A stretch of DNA of 64,000 nucleotides from Bradyrhizobium genosp. L (GCF_015624485.1 NZ_CP061378.1:5456001-5520000); one strand, 5' to 3'; shown: positions 1 to 8,813, counted from the stretch's first letter. Program-made: numbers and translations. The notes: generated by a model not told the origin, from the letters alone.

Positions 1-606
1 GACGCCGGCCGCCGCCGCCGCATCCTCATCCTCCGAGATCGCCTCCATGGCGTGACGGATCATGCTGCGGTCGATCGCGCGCCAGATCACCAGACCCATG
101 ACCCAGACCGCGAGCGTGACCAGATACCAGGTGATCTTGTCGTCGAATTGCAGCGCGAGCAGCCCCTTGCCGCTCGGCGCGCGCTGCGGGGTCAGGCCGA
201 GCGAGCCGCCGGTATAGTCGCGCGTCGCGGTGATCACCTGCAACACGATGCCTGATAGCGCGAGCGTCACCAGCACGAAATAATGGCCAGTGATGCGAAA
301 GCGGAAGCAGGGATAGGCGACGATCAGCGCGAGCACGCCCGCAGTCGCCATGCTCACGGGAATGCCGATCCAGGGCGTGACGCCCAAGTGATTCCACAGC
401 AGCGCCGTGACATAGGCACCGACGCCCATGAAGCCGCCATGGCCGAGCGAGACCAGCCCGAAGCGGCCCATGATCGACCACGAGGTGTAGGCGAACGACC
501 AGATCAGGATCAGCACCAGCAGATGCAGATGATAGGGATCGCGGTGCACGAAGGGCAGCGCGACCAGCGCGACCACCGCGATGATCCATCCCGCAAGCCT
601 GCTCAC
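1..606 (-). CDS. livM: LivM-type branched-chain amino acid ABC permease, partial
   Basis: Inner-membrane permease of a HAAT-family importer. The frame starts at a GTG at 606 that overlaps the livH stop in a GTGA tetranucleotide, the usual sign of translational coupling. It runs 202 codons to the window edge, so the C-terminal part is missing. Hydrophobic segments follow the start, then the family-typical stretch SLGHGGFMGVGAYVTALL (about residues 54-71) and a further pair of membrane segments around FRFRITGHYFVLVTLALSGI. It pairs with LivH to form the channel. Substrate may be branched-chain amino acids or related amides; the sequence alone does not decide this. Confidence 0.88.
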   Translation of the reverse strand, partial: MSRLAGWIIAVVALVALPFVHRDPYHLHLLVLILIWSFAYTSWSIMGRFGLVSLGHGGFMGVGAYVTALLWNHLGVTPWIGIPVSMATAGVLALIVAYPCFRFRITGHYFVLVTLALSGIVLQVITATRDYTGGSLGLTPQRAPSGKGLLALQFDDKITWYLVTLAVWVMGLVIWRAIDRSMIRHAMEAISEDEDAAAAAGV

Positions 607-1490
607 GAGCGCCTCGCCAGCAGGCCCGCGGGCCGGATGAACATCATCACGATGAAGAAGGCGAACGCCAGCACGTAGCCCCATTCGAGATCGGAGAACA
701 GGCCGCCGAGCGAGATGATCTCGGCGAACAGGAAGGCGGCGATGAAGCCGCCGATGAAATTGCCGAGCCCGCCGAGCACGCAGATCAGGAAGGTGATCGG
801 CCCGAACGACAGGCCGACGAACGGATGCACGTCATATTGCAGCACCAGCAGGCATGCGGCGAGGCCTGCCAGCCCGCCGCCGATCGCCGAGGTGACGAGA
901 TAGATCCGCTTCGCGTCGACGCCCATCAGCGGCATGATCTGGCGGTCCTGCGCGATGGCGCGGATCGCGGTGCCGGTGAAGGTGCGGGTCAGGAACAGAT
1001 AGACGCCGATCATGCCGAGCAGCGCCGCCGCGAACGACAGCAATCGCGCGTAGCTGAAATTCATCTCGCCGAGCGCCAGCACCGGCAGGCGGATGCCGAG
1101 ATTCTTGAAGTCGATGCCGAAGGCGACGGTGGCGAAGCTCTGCAGGATGAACAGCACGCCGCCGGTCGCCAGCAGCTGGTTGATCGGCGGCGCGGTCAAC
1201 AGCGGCGCGATGACGAGGTAATGCAGCGCGGCGCCGAGCAGCGCGACCAGCAGGATCACCAGCGGCGCCGCGGCCCAGTACGGCAGGCCGAACACCTGCA
1301 CGAGATAGTACATGCCGTACATCCCGATCATCACGAGCTCGGCGTAGCAGATCCAGGTGACGTCGATGACGCCGAAAATCAGATTGAGCCCGAGCGCCAA
1401 CAGCGCCAGCACGCCACCGAGCAGGATGCCGTTGATGACGGCTTCCAGAAGATAGATGTCGAAGATATCGAGGATTGCGTGCATGGTCAC
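603..1490 (-). CDS. livH: LivH-type branched-chain amino acid ABC permease
   Basis: 295-aa polytopic inner-membrane permease, normal length for LivH. The N-terminus NGILLGGVLALLALGLNLIFG is the classic LivH first helix, followed by the Ala/Gly-rich membrane segments of the family and a late GGLGNFIGGFIAAFLFAEII region. A second Met two codons in is an alternative start. It lies 155 bp downstream of livF, a gap holding a palindromic repeat, and overlaps livM by 4 bp, so the transcription order is livG-livF-livH-livM. No periplasmic binding-protein gene adjoins the unit inside this window; it may lie beyond the left edge. Confidence 0.92.
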   Translation of the reverse strand: MTMHAILDIFDIYLLEAVINGILLGGVLALLALGLNLIFGVIDVTWICYAELVMIGMYGMYYLVQVFGLPYWAAAPLVILLVALLGAALHYLVIAPLLTAPPINQLLATGGVLFILQSFATVAFGIDFKNLGIRLPVLALGEMNFSYARLLSFAAALLGMIGVYLFLTRTFTGTAIRAIAQDRQIMPLMGVDAKRIYLVTSAIGGGLAGLAACLLVLQYDVHPFVGLSFGPITFLICVLGGLGNFIGGFIAAFLFAEIISLGGLFSDLEWGYVLAFAFFIVMMFIRPAGLLARRS

Positions 1491-1583
1491 TCTGCCCTAG
1501 ATCATGAGGCCCAGCTGAACTTGCGCAGGCGTCATCCTGAGAGAATGTGAATGCATGACTCTCGATGACGCAACATACGCGAT

Positions 1584-1609
1584 GTCGTCCCGGCGAAAGC
1601 CGGGACGAC
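1584..1609. repeat. Perfect 11-bp palindrome with GAAA loop
   Basis: The arm GTCGTCCCGGC at 1584-1594 and its exact complement at 1599-1609 flank a GAAA tetraloop. It sits between livF and livH. Related GTC(G/A)TCC-C-GCGAAAG sequences recur at 48730, 54781 and 55873, so this is one short member of a dispersed palindromic repeat family. It could also act as a transcript-processing or terminator hairpin inside the liv operon. Confidence 0.8.
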
Positions 1610-1645
1610 GAGGGGAGAGATTCGCCGCATCCCTGTCATCATCCC

Positions 1646-2359
1646 TCACACCCCCAGATACGCCTGCTTGATGGTGTCGCTCGCCGCGAGCTCTGCCGCG
1701 GTGCCGGCAGCGCGGATGGAGCCTGCTTCCAGCAGATAGGCGCGGTCCACGACGCGCAGCACCTGCTGCACGTTCTGCTCGACGATCAGGACCGTCAGCC
1801 CGCTGGCACGGATGCGCTTCACCAGCTCGAACACCTGCTGCACCACGACCGGGGCGAGCCCGGCCGACGGCTCGTCGAGCAGCAGCAGTTTCGGGTTCGA
1901 CATCAGCGCGCGGCCGATCGCGCACATCTGTTGCTCACCGCCCGACATGGTGCCGGCCATCTGGTGGCCGCGCTCCTTCAGGCGCGGGAACAGCTCGAAC
2001 ACGAACGCCAGCCGCTCGGCGTAATGCGCGCGGGCGCCCGGCATGTAGGCGCCCATCTTCAGATTGTCGTCGACCGTGAGCCGGGGAAACAGCCGGCGAT
2101 TTTCCGGCACATGCGCGATGCCGAGGCTGACGATGCGATGCGGCGGCGTCGCGACGACGTTGGTGCCCTGCATCGTCAGTGTGCCCTTGATGGGGCGGAT
2201 CAGGCCGGAGATCACGCGCATCAGCGTGGTTTTGCCGGCGCCGTTGGGACCGATCACGCCGACAGCCTCGCCGGCCTTGACGTCGAGGCTGACGTCGAAC
2301 AGCGCCTGAAAACTGCCATAGCCCGCATCGATCGATCGGAGCTCCAGCATGCCGCTCAC
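1646..2359 (-). CDS. livF: LivF-type ABC transporter ATP-binding protein
   Basis: 237-aa cytoplasmic ATPase subunit, typical LivF length. Visible motifs are Walker A GPNGAGKT (about residues 37-44), ABC signature SGGEQQM, Walker B LLLLDEPSAGLAP and the downstream switch histidine region replaced by the family-typical LIVEQNV. The listed start is a GTG that overlaps the livG stop (GTGA); an ATG three codons later at 2350 is an alternative. It works as a heterodimer with LivG to power the LivHM channel. Confidence 0.93.
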   Translation of the reverse strand: MSGMLELRSIDAGYGSFQALFDVSLDVKAGEAVGVIGPNGAGKTTLMRVISGLIRPIKGTLTMQGTNVVATPPHRIVSLGIAHVPENRRLFPRLTVDDNLKMGAYMPGARAHYAERLAFVFELFPRLKERGHQMAGTMSGGEQQMCAIGRALMSNPKLLLLDEPSAGLAPVVVQQVFELVKRIRASGLTVLIVEQNVQQVLRVVDRAYLLEAGSIRAAGTAAELAASDTIKQAYLGV

Positions 2360-3129
2360 GCCCCGATCCGGCGGCGTGCCTGCGCCGCGGCGGCGGCAGC
2401 AAGCGACGCATCGGCATCGGTGCCGAGATAGACCTCGATCACCCTGGCGTCGCCGGCGATATCGGCCGGCAAGCCCTCTGCGATCTTCTCGCCGTGATCG
2501 AGCACCATCACGCGATCGACCACCCGCATCAGCACGCCCATGATGTGCTCGACCCAGATGATGGTGATGCCGAGCTCGTCGCGGATCTTGCGCAGCATGT
2601 CGGCGGCTTGGTCCATCTCGGACTCATCGAGACCACCGAGGCTCTCATCGGCGAGCAACAGCTTTGGTCCGGTGGCGAGCGCCTTGGCCAGTTCGAGCTT
2701 CTTCAGGCCGGCGGCACCGAGGCCCTCGACGCTGGCGTGGCGATCGGTCGGCAGGCCGACCATCGCAAGCGCGCGCTCGGCCGCCGCCTCGGCCTTGCTG
2801 CGACTGTGGCGGCCCTGGCCGTAGAAGGCGGCGAGCAGCGCATTGTCGAAAATGCCGAGGCGATGGAACGGCCGCGGGATCTGGAAGGTGCGGCCGACGC
2901 CACGGTTGATGATGCGGTGCGGGGCAAGCCCCGCGATCTCCTTGCCGTCGAACAGGATCGAGCCGGACGTGGGAGGCAGCGTGCCCGACAGCAGGTTGAA
3001 GATCGTGCTCTTGCCCGAGCCGTTCGGGCCGATCAGGCCGAGGATCTCGCCCTGCTCGACGCGGAACGACACGTTGTTGACGGCGCGAAAGCCGCCAAAC
3101 CGCTTGACCAGGCCTTCGACGGCGAGCAC
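2356..3129 (-). CDS. livG: LivG-type ABC transporter ATP-binding protein
   Basis: 257-aa ATPase when started at the GTG at 3129, which follows a GAGAGGGG ribosome-binding site. The frame stays open 57 codons further upstream, but that extension is Arg/Pro-rich, unlike LivG, and would overlength the protein. Motifs: GLIGPNGSGKSTIFNLLSG (Walker A), the long LivG-type insert with GRTFQIPRPF, a degenerate signature (GLKKLELAKAL in place of LSGGQ), Walker B LLLADESLGGLD and IIWVEHIMG. First gene of the liv unit; the 240 bp upstream contain no other gene. Confidence 0.92.
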   Translation of the reverse strand: MLAVEGLVKRFGGFRAVNNVSFRVEQGEILGLIGPNGSGKSTIFNLLSGTLPPTSGSILFDGKEIAGLAPHRIINRGVGRTFQIPRPFHRLGIFDNALLAAFYGQGRHSRSKAEAAAERALAMVGLPTDRHASVEGLGAAGLKKLELAKALATGPKLLLADESLGGLDESEMDQAADMLRKIRDELGITIIWVEHIMGVLMRVVDRVMVLDHGEKIAEGLPADIAGDARVIEVYLGTDADASLAAAAAAQARRRIGA

Positions 3130-3369
3130 GGCGGCCCCTCTCGAAATGCGATCTGCTGTTAGGCTATCGGTGATGCCGGTCGGCAACGCCAAGCCGGCGT
3201 GCGGCCTTCGTGACCTGCATGACTCCCTCCCCGGAGATTGTGCATTGCATTTTGTTTTTTTTCTGCCGCCTATCACAGGGGGAGTGGCCGATGATGTCAA
3301 GCGCGTTCACTGCGTCGGCGCGGCGCAGGCCCGCGCAAAGAGTCAGCACATAGTTGCAGACGTGAGCGG

Positions 3370-4077
3370 CTACACCGCAAGCTGCGTCTCGATGAACGCG
3401 GTGACGAAGCGCGGCATCGATGCGTTGAGGTCGGCGCGGCTGCGCACCAGATGGATCGCGGCGAGCTCCGGCTGTTCTTCCCGCGCCAGATTGGCCTCGA
3501 TCCGCGCCCGCAACGCATCGCCCGGGATGTCGATGCGCAGGATCCGCATCATCGCAAGCGCGGGGCCGGTGTAGATGCAGTGCCAGTCCGCATCCGCGCG
3601 GCAATCGGCCGGCGACAGGCCGGTTTCCTCCGAAAGCTCGCGCAGCACGCTGCCGGCGATGTCGACGGTGTCGCCGGAGATGTCGTCGAGATCGGGCGTT
3701 CCGGAAGGAAAATAGATGCGGCCGGGATTGGCGGTGTGCTGGCCCATCTCGCCGAGCACGAAGGCACCGTCGCTTGCCAGCAGCGCGCCCATGCCGAAGC
3801 CGTTGAACACATCCTTGTCGGGAAAACCCCAGTCGCGCCAGGCGAGGAAGCTCGCGAAATCGGTCTCGAAATAATTGGCGCCGAGCCGGTCGTCGGCAAA
3901 CAGCGGATCGCGGCCGAGCAGCACGCGACCGTTCCACAGGCTCGGCTTGGCGCGCTGCTGGGCCGCGAAATGCGCGTCGATTTCCGCGCGCTTCTGGTCC
4001 GCGAACGGCCACGGCCGCCGCTGCAATGTCAAATCGAGCGTGGTGACGCGATGAATAACCGGAGCCTGCATATTCAT
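3370..4077 (-). CDS. NUDIX-domain protein
   Basis: 235 aa. The central RELSEETGL is the core of the Nudix box (REUXEEXGU), which binds Mg2+ and positions a nucleoside-diphosphate-X substrate for hydrolysis. The box is imperfect: the acidic residue normally eight positions before the Arg is Val, with Asp next to it. The N-terminal half (about residues 60-110, FETDFASFLAWRDWGFPD) is not a standard Nudix element and resembles a family-specific extension. Substrate unknown. It is a single gene with about 90 bp between it and the upstream binding-protein gene. Confidence 0.75.
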   Translation of the reverse strand: MNMQAPVIHRVTTLDLTLQRRPWPFADQKRAEIDAHFAAQQRAKPSLWNGRVLLGRDPLFADDRLGANYFETDFASFLAWRDWGFPDKDVFNGFGMGALLASDGAFVLGEMGQHTANPGRIYFPSGTPDLDDISGDTVDIAGSVLRELSEETGLSPADCRADADWHCIYTGPALAMMRILRIDIPGDALRARIEANLAREEQPELAAIHLVRSRADLNASMPRFVTAFIETQLAV

Positions 4078-4164
4078 TCACCGCGCGCTCGTCTTGGGGA
4101 TGATCTGTTCGGAAAACCGCTTCACATTTTGCGCGATCGCGGCCCCGCGAGGGCGCATCATGCC

Positions 4165-5193
4165 CTACTTCGCGTTCGTCCCGGTCGTCTTCTTGGCCTG
4201 GTCGACATACTGGTTGGTGTAGGTCTTGGTGACGTCGATACCCGCCTTCGCCACCTCCGGCGAGCCCTCGCTGAACACCGCGAGCACGGCCTCGGCGCCC
4301 TTCGGATCCATCTTGCCGGTCTCTGAATACATCGGGATCGTGTTTTTGAGCGCGGCGAGATAGAGATCCTTGTTCTTGCCGACCATCTCGTCCGGCATCT
4401 TGGCCATGATCTCCTCGGGCGAATGCGAATGGATCCAGGCGAGCGTCGCCATCATCGCATTGGTCAGCGCCTGCACTTCCTTCTCGTGGCCCTTGACCCA
4501 GGCCGCGGTGGAATAGAGCGCGCCGCCGGGATATTCGCCGCCGAACACCGCGAGCGTGTCGTGCTGGGTGCGGGTGTCGCTCAGGATCTTGAGGTCGGAA
4601 TGGCTGCCCTGCAGCACCGTGACGGACGGATCGAGCATGACGGCAGCATCGATCTGGCCCTGCTCCATCGCGGCGACCGCGGTGGCGCCCAGGCCGACGC
4701 CGATCACGGCGGTCGCCATCGGATCGAGGCCGTTCTTCTTCAAGAGATACTTCAGGAAGAAATCGGTCGAGGAACCCGGCGCGCTGACGCCGACCTTCTT
4801 GCCGGCGAGATCCTTGATCGAATTGATCTCGCCGGTGTGCTTCGGCGAGACCACCAGCACCAGGCCGGGGTAGCGGTCATAGACCACGAAAGCCACGAGC
4901 TCCTGCTTCCTGGCGGCGAGATTGACGCAGTGATCGAAATAGCCGGAGACGACATCGGCGCTGCCGCCGAGCACGGCCTTCAGCGCATCCGAGCCGCCCT
5001 TGAGATCGACCAGGTCGACCGCAAGCCCGGCCTTGTCGTATTCGCCGAGCTGCTTGGCCAGCACCGTCGGCAGATAGCACAGGCAGGCACCGCCGCCGAC
5101 CGCGACGGTGAGTTTGGTTTGCGCCGCGGCAACACCCGCGCTGAGCATCAGCGCCAGCAGCGCGCCCGCAACCTTGCCAAACATCGTCTTCAT
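4165..5193 (-). CDS. ABC transporter substrate-binding protein, SsuA/THI5-like
   Basis: 342-aa periplasmic protein. The ATG at 5193 has a GGAGGA ribosome-binding site and begins a clear signal peptide, MKTMFGKVAGALLALMLSAG, cleaved near VAAAQ; longer in-frame starts lack this. The mature part has the NMT1/SsuA fold signs: KLTVAVGGG at the start, LKGGSDALKAVLGGSADVV around residue 65 and the hinge DLAGKKVGVSAPGSSTDFFLKYLL. The family binds nitrate, sulfonates, taurine or pyrimidine precursors. No permease or ATPase gene adjoins it; the nearest matching pair is at 11987-13593, so a functional link is inference only. Confidence 0.87.
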   Translation of the reverse strand: MKTMFGKVAGALLALMLSAGVAAAQTKLTVAVGGGACLCYLPTVLAKQLGEYDKAGLAVDLVDLKGGSDALKAVLGGSADVVSGYFDHCVNLAARKQELVAFVVYDRYPGLVLVVSPKHTGEINSIKDLAGKKVGVSAPGSSTDFFLKYLLKKNGLDPMATAVIGVGLGATAVAAMEQGQIDAAVMLDPSVTVLQGSHSDLKILSDTRTQHDTLAVFGGEYPGGALYSTAAWVKGHEKEVQALTNAMMATLAWIHSHSPEEIMAKMPDEMVGKNKDLYLAALKNTIPMYSETGKMDPKGAEAVLAVFSEGSPEVAKAGIDVTKTYTNQYVDQAKKTTGTNAK

Positions 5194-5329
5194 GCCGTCC
5201 TCCGTCGCCGAATGCGCCGGCAACATAATGCAGCGCCGCAGGCTTGAGAAGGCGACTTTCCGCCGACTGGTCAAGGTTGCGATGGCCGCATAGCATCCGA
5301 CTCACAAAAAACATCAGGGGAGGCCTTTC

Positions 5330-5779
5330 ATGAACCGCATTGCAACCACGCTGTCGATCGCTGCGGCGTTTGCCGCCGGCAGCGGCGTCACCCATCTGCT
5401 GCGCCCGGCGCTCGCGGCCGAGACCATCACCGCGCAGGTGATCCACACCGGCGAGATGGAGGGCGACAAGCTCGGCGACGCCAACAAGATCGGCTTCCGC
5501 TCGAAGATGTTCGTCTCCGCCGACGGCGCCACCGTCTCGATCCAGGACGGCAATGTGCCGAAGCACATGCACCCCAACACCAACGAGATGCAGTATATCC
5601 TGGAAGGCACCGGCACGGTCTGGCTCGGCGACAAGGAGATCTCGGTGAAGCCCGGCGATTTGATCGTGATCCCGAAGGGCACGTCGCATGGCGGCACCAA
5701 GCCGAACGGACGCCCGATCAAGGCGATCGCGATCAAGACGCCGCCGCAGGCGCCCGACGATACCAAGCTGCTGGATTAG
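5330..5779 (+). CDS. Secreted small cupin protein
   Basis: 149 aa with a strong AGGGGAGG ribosome-binding site. An N-terminal signal or anchor segment (IATTLSIAAAFAAGSG) precedes one cupin domain. Cupin motif 1 is HMHPNTNEMQYILEGTGTVW (His, His and Glu metal ligands) and motif 2 is PGDLIVIPKGTSHGG (fourth ligand His). The single domain of about 100 residues is typical of small metal-binding cupins; enzymatic function cannot be told. It stands alone, divergent from the binding-protein gene. Confidence 0.8.
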   Translation: MNRIATTLSIAAAFAAGSGVTHLLRPALAAETITAQVIHTGEMEGDKLGDANKIGFRSKMFVSADGATVSIQDGNVPKHMHPNTNEMQYILEGTGTVWLGDKEISVKPGDLIVIPKGTSHGGTKPNGRPIKAIAIKTPPQAPDDTKLLD

Positions 5780-5810
5780 GATAGTCAGGACTCTCCCTAC
5801 GTCATTGCGA

Positions 5811-5914
5811 ACCGTGAAGGTGGGCAAAGGCGCTCTTGCGCCGTGCCCACCTTCACAAGGCGGTGCAAAAATGGTGGGCACGCTTCGCTTTGCCCACCCT
5901 ACAATTCGCGGCGC
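5811..5914. repeat. Intergenic palindromic repeat, GGTGGGCA family
   Basis: GTGAAGGTGGGCA at 5814-5826 pairs with TGCCCACCTTCAC at 5844-5856, enclosing a second small hairpin GGCGC/GCGCC. A third arm, GGTGGGCACGCTTCGC followed by GCCCACCCTAC, extends the element to about 5912. The same GGGTGGG.../...CCCACCC design recurs at 7376 and 43688. It lies just after the cupin gene and may serve as its terminator. Confidence 0.75.
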
Positions 5915-5930
5915 TCTCGCAACCGGTTCC

Positions 5931-6010
5931 ATCATTACATGATACCAGACCTATAATTGACTTGCCCCGGGGCACGATCGCGGTCAATAATATGATGATC
6001 GTAATGTAAT
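5931..6010 (+). promoter_or_regulatory. Upstream region with palindromic ATTACAT/ATGTAAT sites
   Basis: ATCATTACATGAT at 5931-5943 is a palindrome (ATCAT-tac-ATGAT). An ATGTAAT half-site at 6004-6010 is the inverted copy of the ATTACAT inside it, 60 bp away and directly before the 4Fe-4S gene. AT-rich sequence (CTATAATTGA, TCAATAATATGATG) lies between them in an otherwise GC-rich region. These features suggest a regulated promoter; no regulator is assigned. Confidence 0.4.
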
Positions 6011-6022
6011 TGAAGGTGCGCC

Positions 6023-7348
6023 ATGAGCTTGGACGATCACCCCACGGTAAGGGCCGTACGCGCCCGCAGCAGCCGAGCCGCTCACGATGCCCCGATCTCC
6101 GCGGAATTCATCAAGCAGATCGCGCGCGACTGCGGCGCCGACGACGTCGGCATCATCGAGTTCGACCGTGCGGCGATCGCGCCGCAGCGCGACTATATCC
6201 GCAAGGTCTACGGCAAGACCCGCGCCCTGCTCGCGATTGCCTGCCACATGAACCGGGAGCCGGTGCGGTCTCCGACCCGATCGGTCGCGAACGAGGAATT
6301 CCACGGCACCTACGATCACGTCAACGAAACCGCGCGCGCCATCGTCCGCGCGCTGGACACGCACGGTATCCCGTCCTGCAATTCAGTCGCCGCCTTCCCG
6401 ATGGAGATGGACCTGCCCAGGATCATGATGGTCCAGCACAAGCCGATCGCGGTGGAAGCGGGCCTGGGGCGGATGGGAATCCACCGCAGCATCATCCATC
6501 CGAAATTCGGCAGCTTCGTCCTGCTCGGCACCATCCTGCTCGGACGCGAGGTCGACGCCTACGACCATCCGATCGAGTACAATCCCTGCCTGGAGTGCAA
6601 GCTGTGCGTCGCGGCCTGCCCGGTCGGCGCGATCAAGCCGGACGGCGGCTTCGATTTCCTGTCCTGCCACACGCACAATTACCACGACTTCCTCGGCAAC
6701 TTCGCGCAATGGGTCGAGAAGGTCGCGGATTCCAGGGACGCCAGGGATTATCGCGCTCGCGTGCCCCGCACCGAAACGCTCAATGTCTGGCAATCGCTTT
6801 CGTTTAAGCCGGGCTACAAGGCGGCCTATTGCATCTCGGCCTGTCCGGCCGGCGAGGACGTGATCGGGCCGTTCCTGCACGATCGCGACGCGCACTTTTC
6901 CGACGTGGTGCAGCCACTGATCGACAAGGACGAGTTCGTCTATGTGATCCCGGATACCGATGCCGAAGACACGGTGACGCGGCGCTTTCCGCACAAGAAG
7001 GTGCAACACGTCGCCTCCGGCCGCCACACCGGCAGCATCCAGGCCTATCTGTTTTCGCTCTCGCTCGGCTTCCAGCGCGGCAGGGCGCGCGGATTGGATC
7101 TCGTCACGCATCTGAGCTTCAGCGGGGCGAGCACGCTCGATGCGACGGTCGTGATCAAGGGGAAGGAGCTCCAGGTGGTGCCGGGGCGTCACGTGGGTGA
7201 GGCAGTCTTGCGTATCGCGGCCGATACCCAGGCGTGGTTGAGCGTGCTCAACCGCGACCTCGCGCTTGCCGACGCGATCGACGCGGGGCTGGTGAGCCAC
7301 AGCGACGACAAGCTGTTTGCCGCCTTTATGCGGTGCTTCCCGCTCTGA
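6023..7348 (+). CDS. 4Fe-4S protein related to epoxyqueuosine reductase N-region, with SCP2-like C-terminus
   Basis: 441 aa, cytoplasmic, no signal peptide. The first 180 residues resemble the QueG/reductive-dehalogenase fold. CLECKLCVAACPVGA at residues 189-203 is a CX2CX2CX3CP ferredoxin motif, and a second cysteine set (YCISACPAGED, near 268-276) may complete another cluster. Residues about 345-430 (LSFSGASTLDATVVIKG...VVPGRHVGEAVLRIAADTQAW) look like an SCP2 sterol-carrier-type domain. It lacks the HEAT-like tail of QueG and stands as a single gene, so a role in queuosine synthesis is unlikely. Probably an uncharacterised redox enzyme. Confidence 0.65.
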   Translation: MSLDDHPTVRAVRARSSRAAHDAPISAEFIKQIARDCGADDVGIIEFDRAAIAPQRDYIRKVYGKTRALLAIACHMNREPVRSPTRSVANEEFHGTYDHVNETARAIVRALDTHGIPSCNSVAAFPMEMDLPRIMMVQHKPIAVEAGLGRMGIHRSIIHPKFGSFVLLGTILLGREVDAYDHPIEYNPCLECKLCVAACPVGAIKPDGGFDFLSCHTHNYHDFLGNFAQWVEKVADSRDARDYRARVPRTETLNVWQSLSFKPGYKAAYCISACPAGEDVIGPFLHDRDAHFSDVVQPLIDKDEFVYVIPDTDAEDTVTRRFPHKKVQHVASGRHTGSIQAYLFSLSLGFQRGRARGLDLVTHLSFSGASTLDATVVIKGKELQVVPGRHVGEAVLRIAADTQAWLSVLNRDLALADAIDAGLVSHSDDKLFAAFMRCFPL

Positions 7349-7375
7349 GCAAATGCGTAGAGGGTTAGCCGCAGA

Positions 7376-7435
7376 CGTAACCCACCTTCTTCGTGCGAAA
7401 ATCGGTGGGTTACGCTTCGCTCACCCACCCTACAA
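7376..7435. repeat. Intergenic palindromic repeat, GGTGGGT family
   Basis: CGTAACCCACC at 7376-7386 pairs exactly with GGTGGGTTACG at 7404-7414, followed by CTTCGCTCACCCACCCTAC. It is the second copy of the family seen at 5811 and lies between two convergent genes, where it could terminate both. Confidence 0.72.
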
Positions 7436-7450
7436 TTCCGGGCCTGCACG

Positions 7451-8728
7451 CTACCCAAGCAAGATCCTGCGCGCCGTCGCGCGCCCGTTGTCCAGCGCGG
7501 CCTCGACCGTCCCCATGTCCGGCCCGCTATAGAGCGCCTCGCCGGCGACGTAGATCGCAGCGTCCGCAGGCGTTGCAAGCCGCGATTGCGCGGCGCGGGT
7601 TTGCGGCGTGGCGTAGGAATAGGCGCCGCGCGCAAACGGGTCGCGCGACCAATCGATCGCCCGTGCCGCGATCATCTCATCCGCCAGGCGTCGCGCATCG
7701 AAATCGAAGATCGATGCCAGCGAGCCGAGCCCCAGTTCGATCAACTCCCGCTCGTCGAGGCCTGCCATCCCCGATGTCTTTGGACCGCCGAACCAGCCGG
7801 TCAGCACCGGCTGCGGGTCGGGCAGTTGCGTCCACCAGACCGGGATCGGCGCATCCGATATCAGGAAGGTCGGATCGGAGGGAGCGAGCGGCTGCCGCAG
7901 CCACCAACCGGTCCGGAAGCGCAGCAGCAGCTTGATGACATTGCCGAAGCCGATGTCGGCGGTGGCGGCCATGCGCGCCTGCTCTGCCGCGGGAAGCGCG
8001 ATCTGCGTCAGCAGCGGGATCGGCACGGCCAGCACGACGCCATCGCAGGGATGCGCGCTGCCGTCGGCGCAGCGGATCAGGATCGTCCCGTCGGCGGTCT
8101 CGACGGCGGTGACGGCTGCGTTGCAGTGGATGGCGACGCCGTGATCGCCGCAGCTCTTTGCGAGGAAATCGATCAGCCCTCCGTAACCGCCGGCCAGGCG
8201 GGTCTGCTCGCTGCGTCCGCCATCGAGCCACTCGTCGCGCAGCGCCAGCACGCTGATCCTGTTCGGATCGGCGGCATCGTAGCCTTCGACCATGCGTTCG
8301 ATCGAACGGCGCAGCTCGTCATACCGCGGCTCGGAAAAATAGCGCGCCAGAAAGTCAGCAAGAGTGAGATCGTTCTCAAGCTCGCTCAGGGCCCGGTGCA
8401 GCGCGGCCTCATCGGGAACCCCGACCTCGCGTCTGGCGAATTTTCCGTGCGCGACGGTCCATGCCGTGCCTTCGATCGGACGCGAGCGAAGTCCGGCCTC
8501 GCGCAGCAGGCCACGGGTGACGGGCGCCGCGCCGTGCACGAACTCGGCGCCAGCCTCCGCCGGATAGCCGAATTCGGACGCCGGCAGCGGATGAATGCGC
8601 CCGCCGCATCTCGCGCGCGCCTCCAGGATGGTCACCTGCCTGCCGGCTTGCGCCAACTCGCGGGCGGTCATCAGTCCTGCCGCGCCGGCGCCGACGACGA
8701 CAATGCGGTGGAGACGTGATGGCGTCAT
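7451..8728 (-). CDS. FAD-dependent amine oxidase family protein
   Basis: 425 aa. The N-terminus VVVGAGAAGLMTARELAQAG and ILEARARCGGRI form the GXGXXG dinucleotide fold and the second FAD-contact motif of flavin monoamine oxidases. The C-terminal FAD motif is IYVAGEALYSGPDMGTVEAALDNG. Such enzymes oxidise primary or polyamines to aldehydes with H2O2, or act on amino acids; the substrate here is unknown. It is the third gene of a unit running from the epimerase gene through the SDR gene, with about 85 bp before it. Confidence 0.82.
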   Translation of the reverse strand: MTPSRLHRIVVVGAGAAGLMTARELAQAGRQVTILEARARCGGRIHPLPASEFGYPAEAGAEFVHGAAPVTRGLLREAGLRSRPIEGTAWTVAHGKFARREVGVPDEAALHRALSELENDLTLADFLARYFSEPRYDELRRSIERMVEGYDAADPNRISVLALRDEWLDGGRSEQTRLAGGYGGLIDFLAKSCGDHGVAIHCNAAVTAVETADGTILIRCADGSAHPCDGVVLAVPIPLLTQIALPAAEQARMAATADIGFGNVIKLLLRFRTGWWLRQPLAPSDPTFLISDAPIPVWWTQLPDPQPVLTGWFGGPKTSGMAGLDERELIELGLGSLASIFDFDARRLADEMIAARAIDWSRDPFARGAYSYATPQTRAAQSRLATPADAAIYVAGEALYSGPDMGTVEAALDNGRATARRILLG

Positions 8729-8813
8729 TGCAGCGACAGTTGATTCCCGGCCGAGTTTGCGTACCGCTTGGTGTTATCCGCTTGTAGGCGATTTGGGTCC
8801 GCATCGCCAGCGA

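Noticed and set aside
26..589. 187-codon minus-strand frame overlapping livM
   Set aside because: Out-of-frame shadow; the frame starting at the GTG at 606 gives a genuine LivM sequence.
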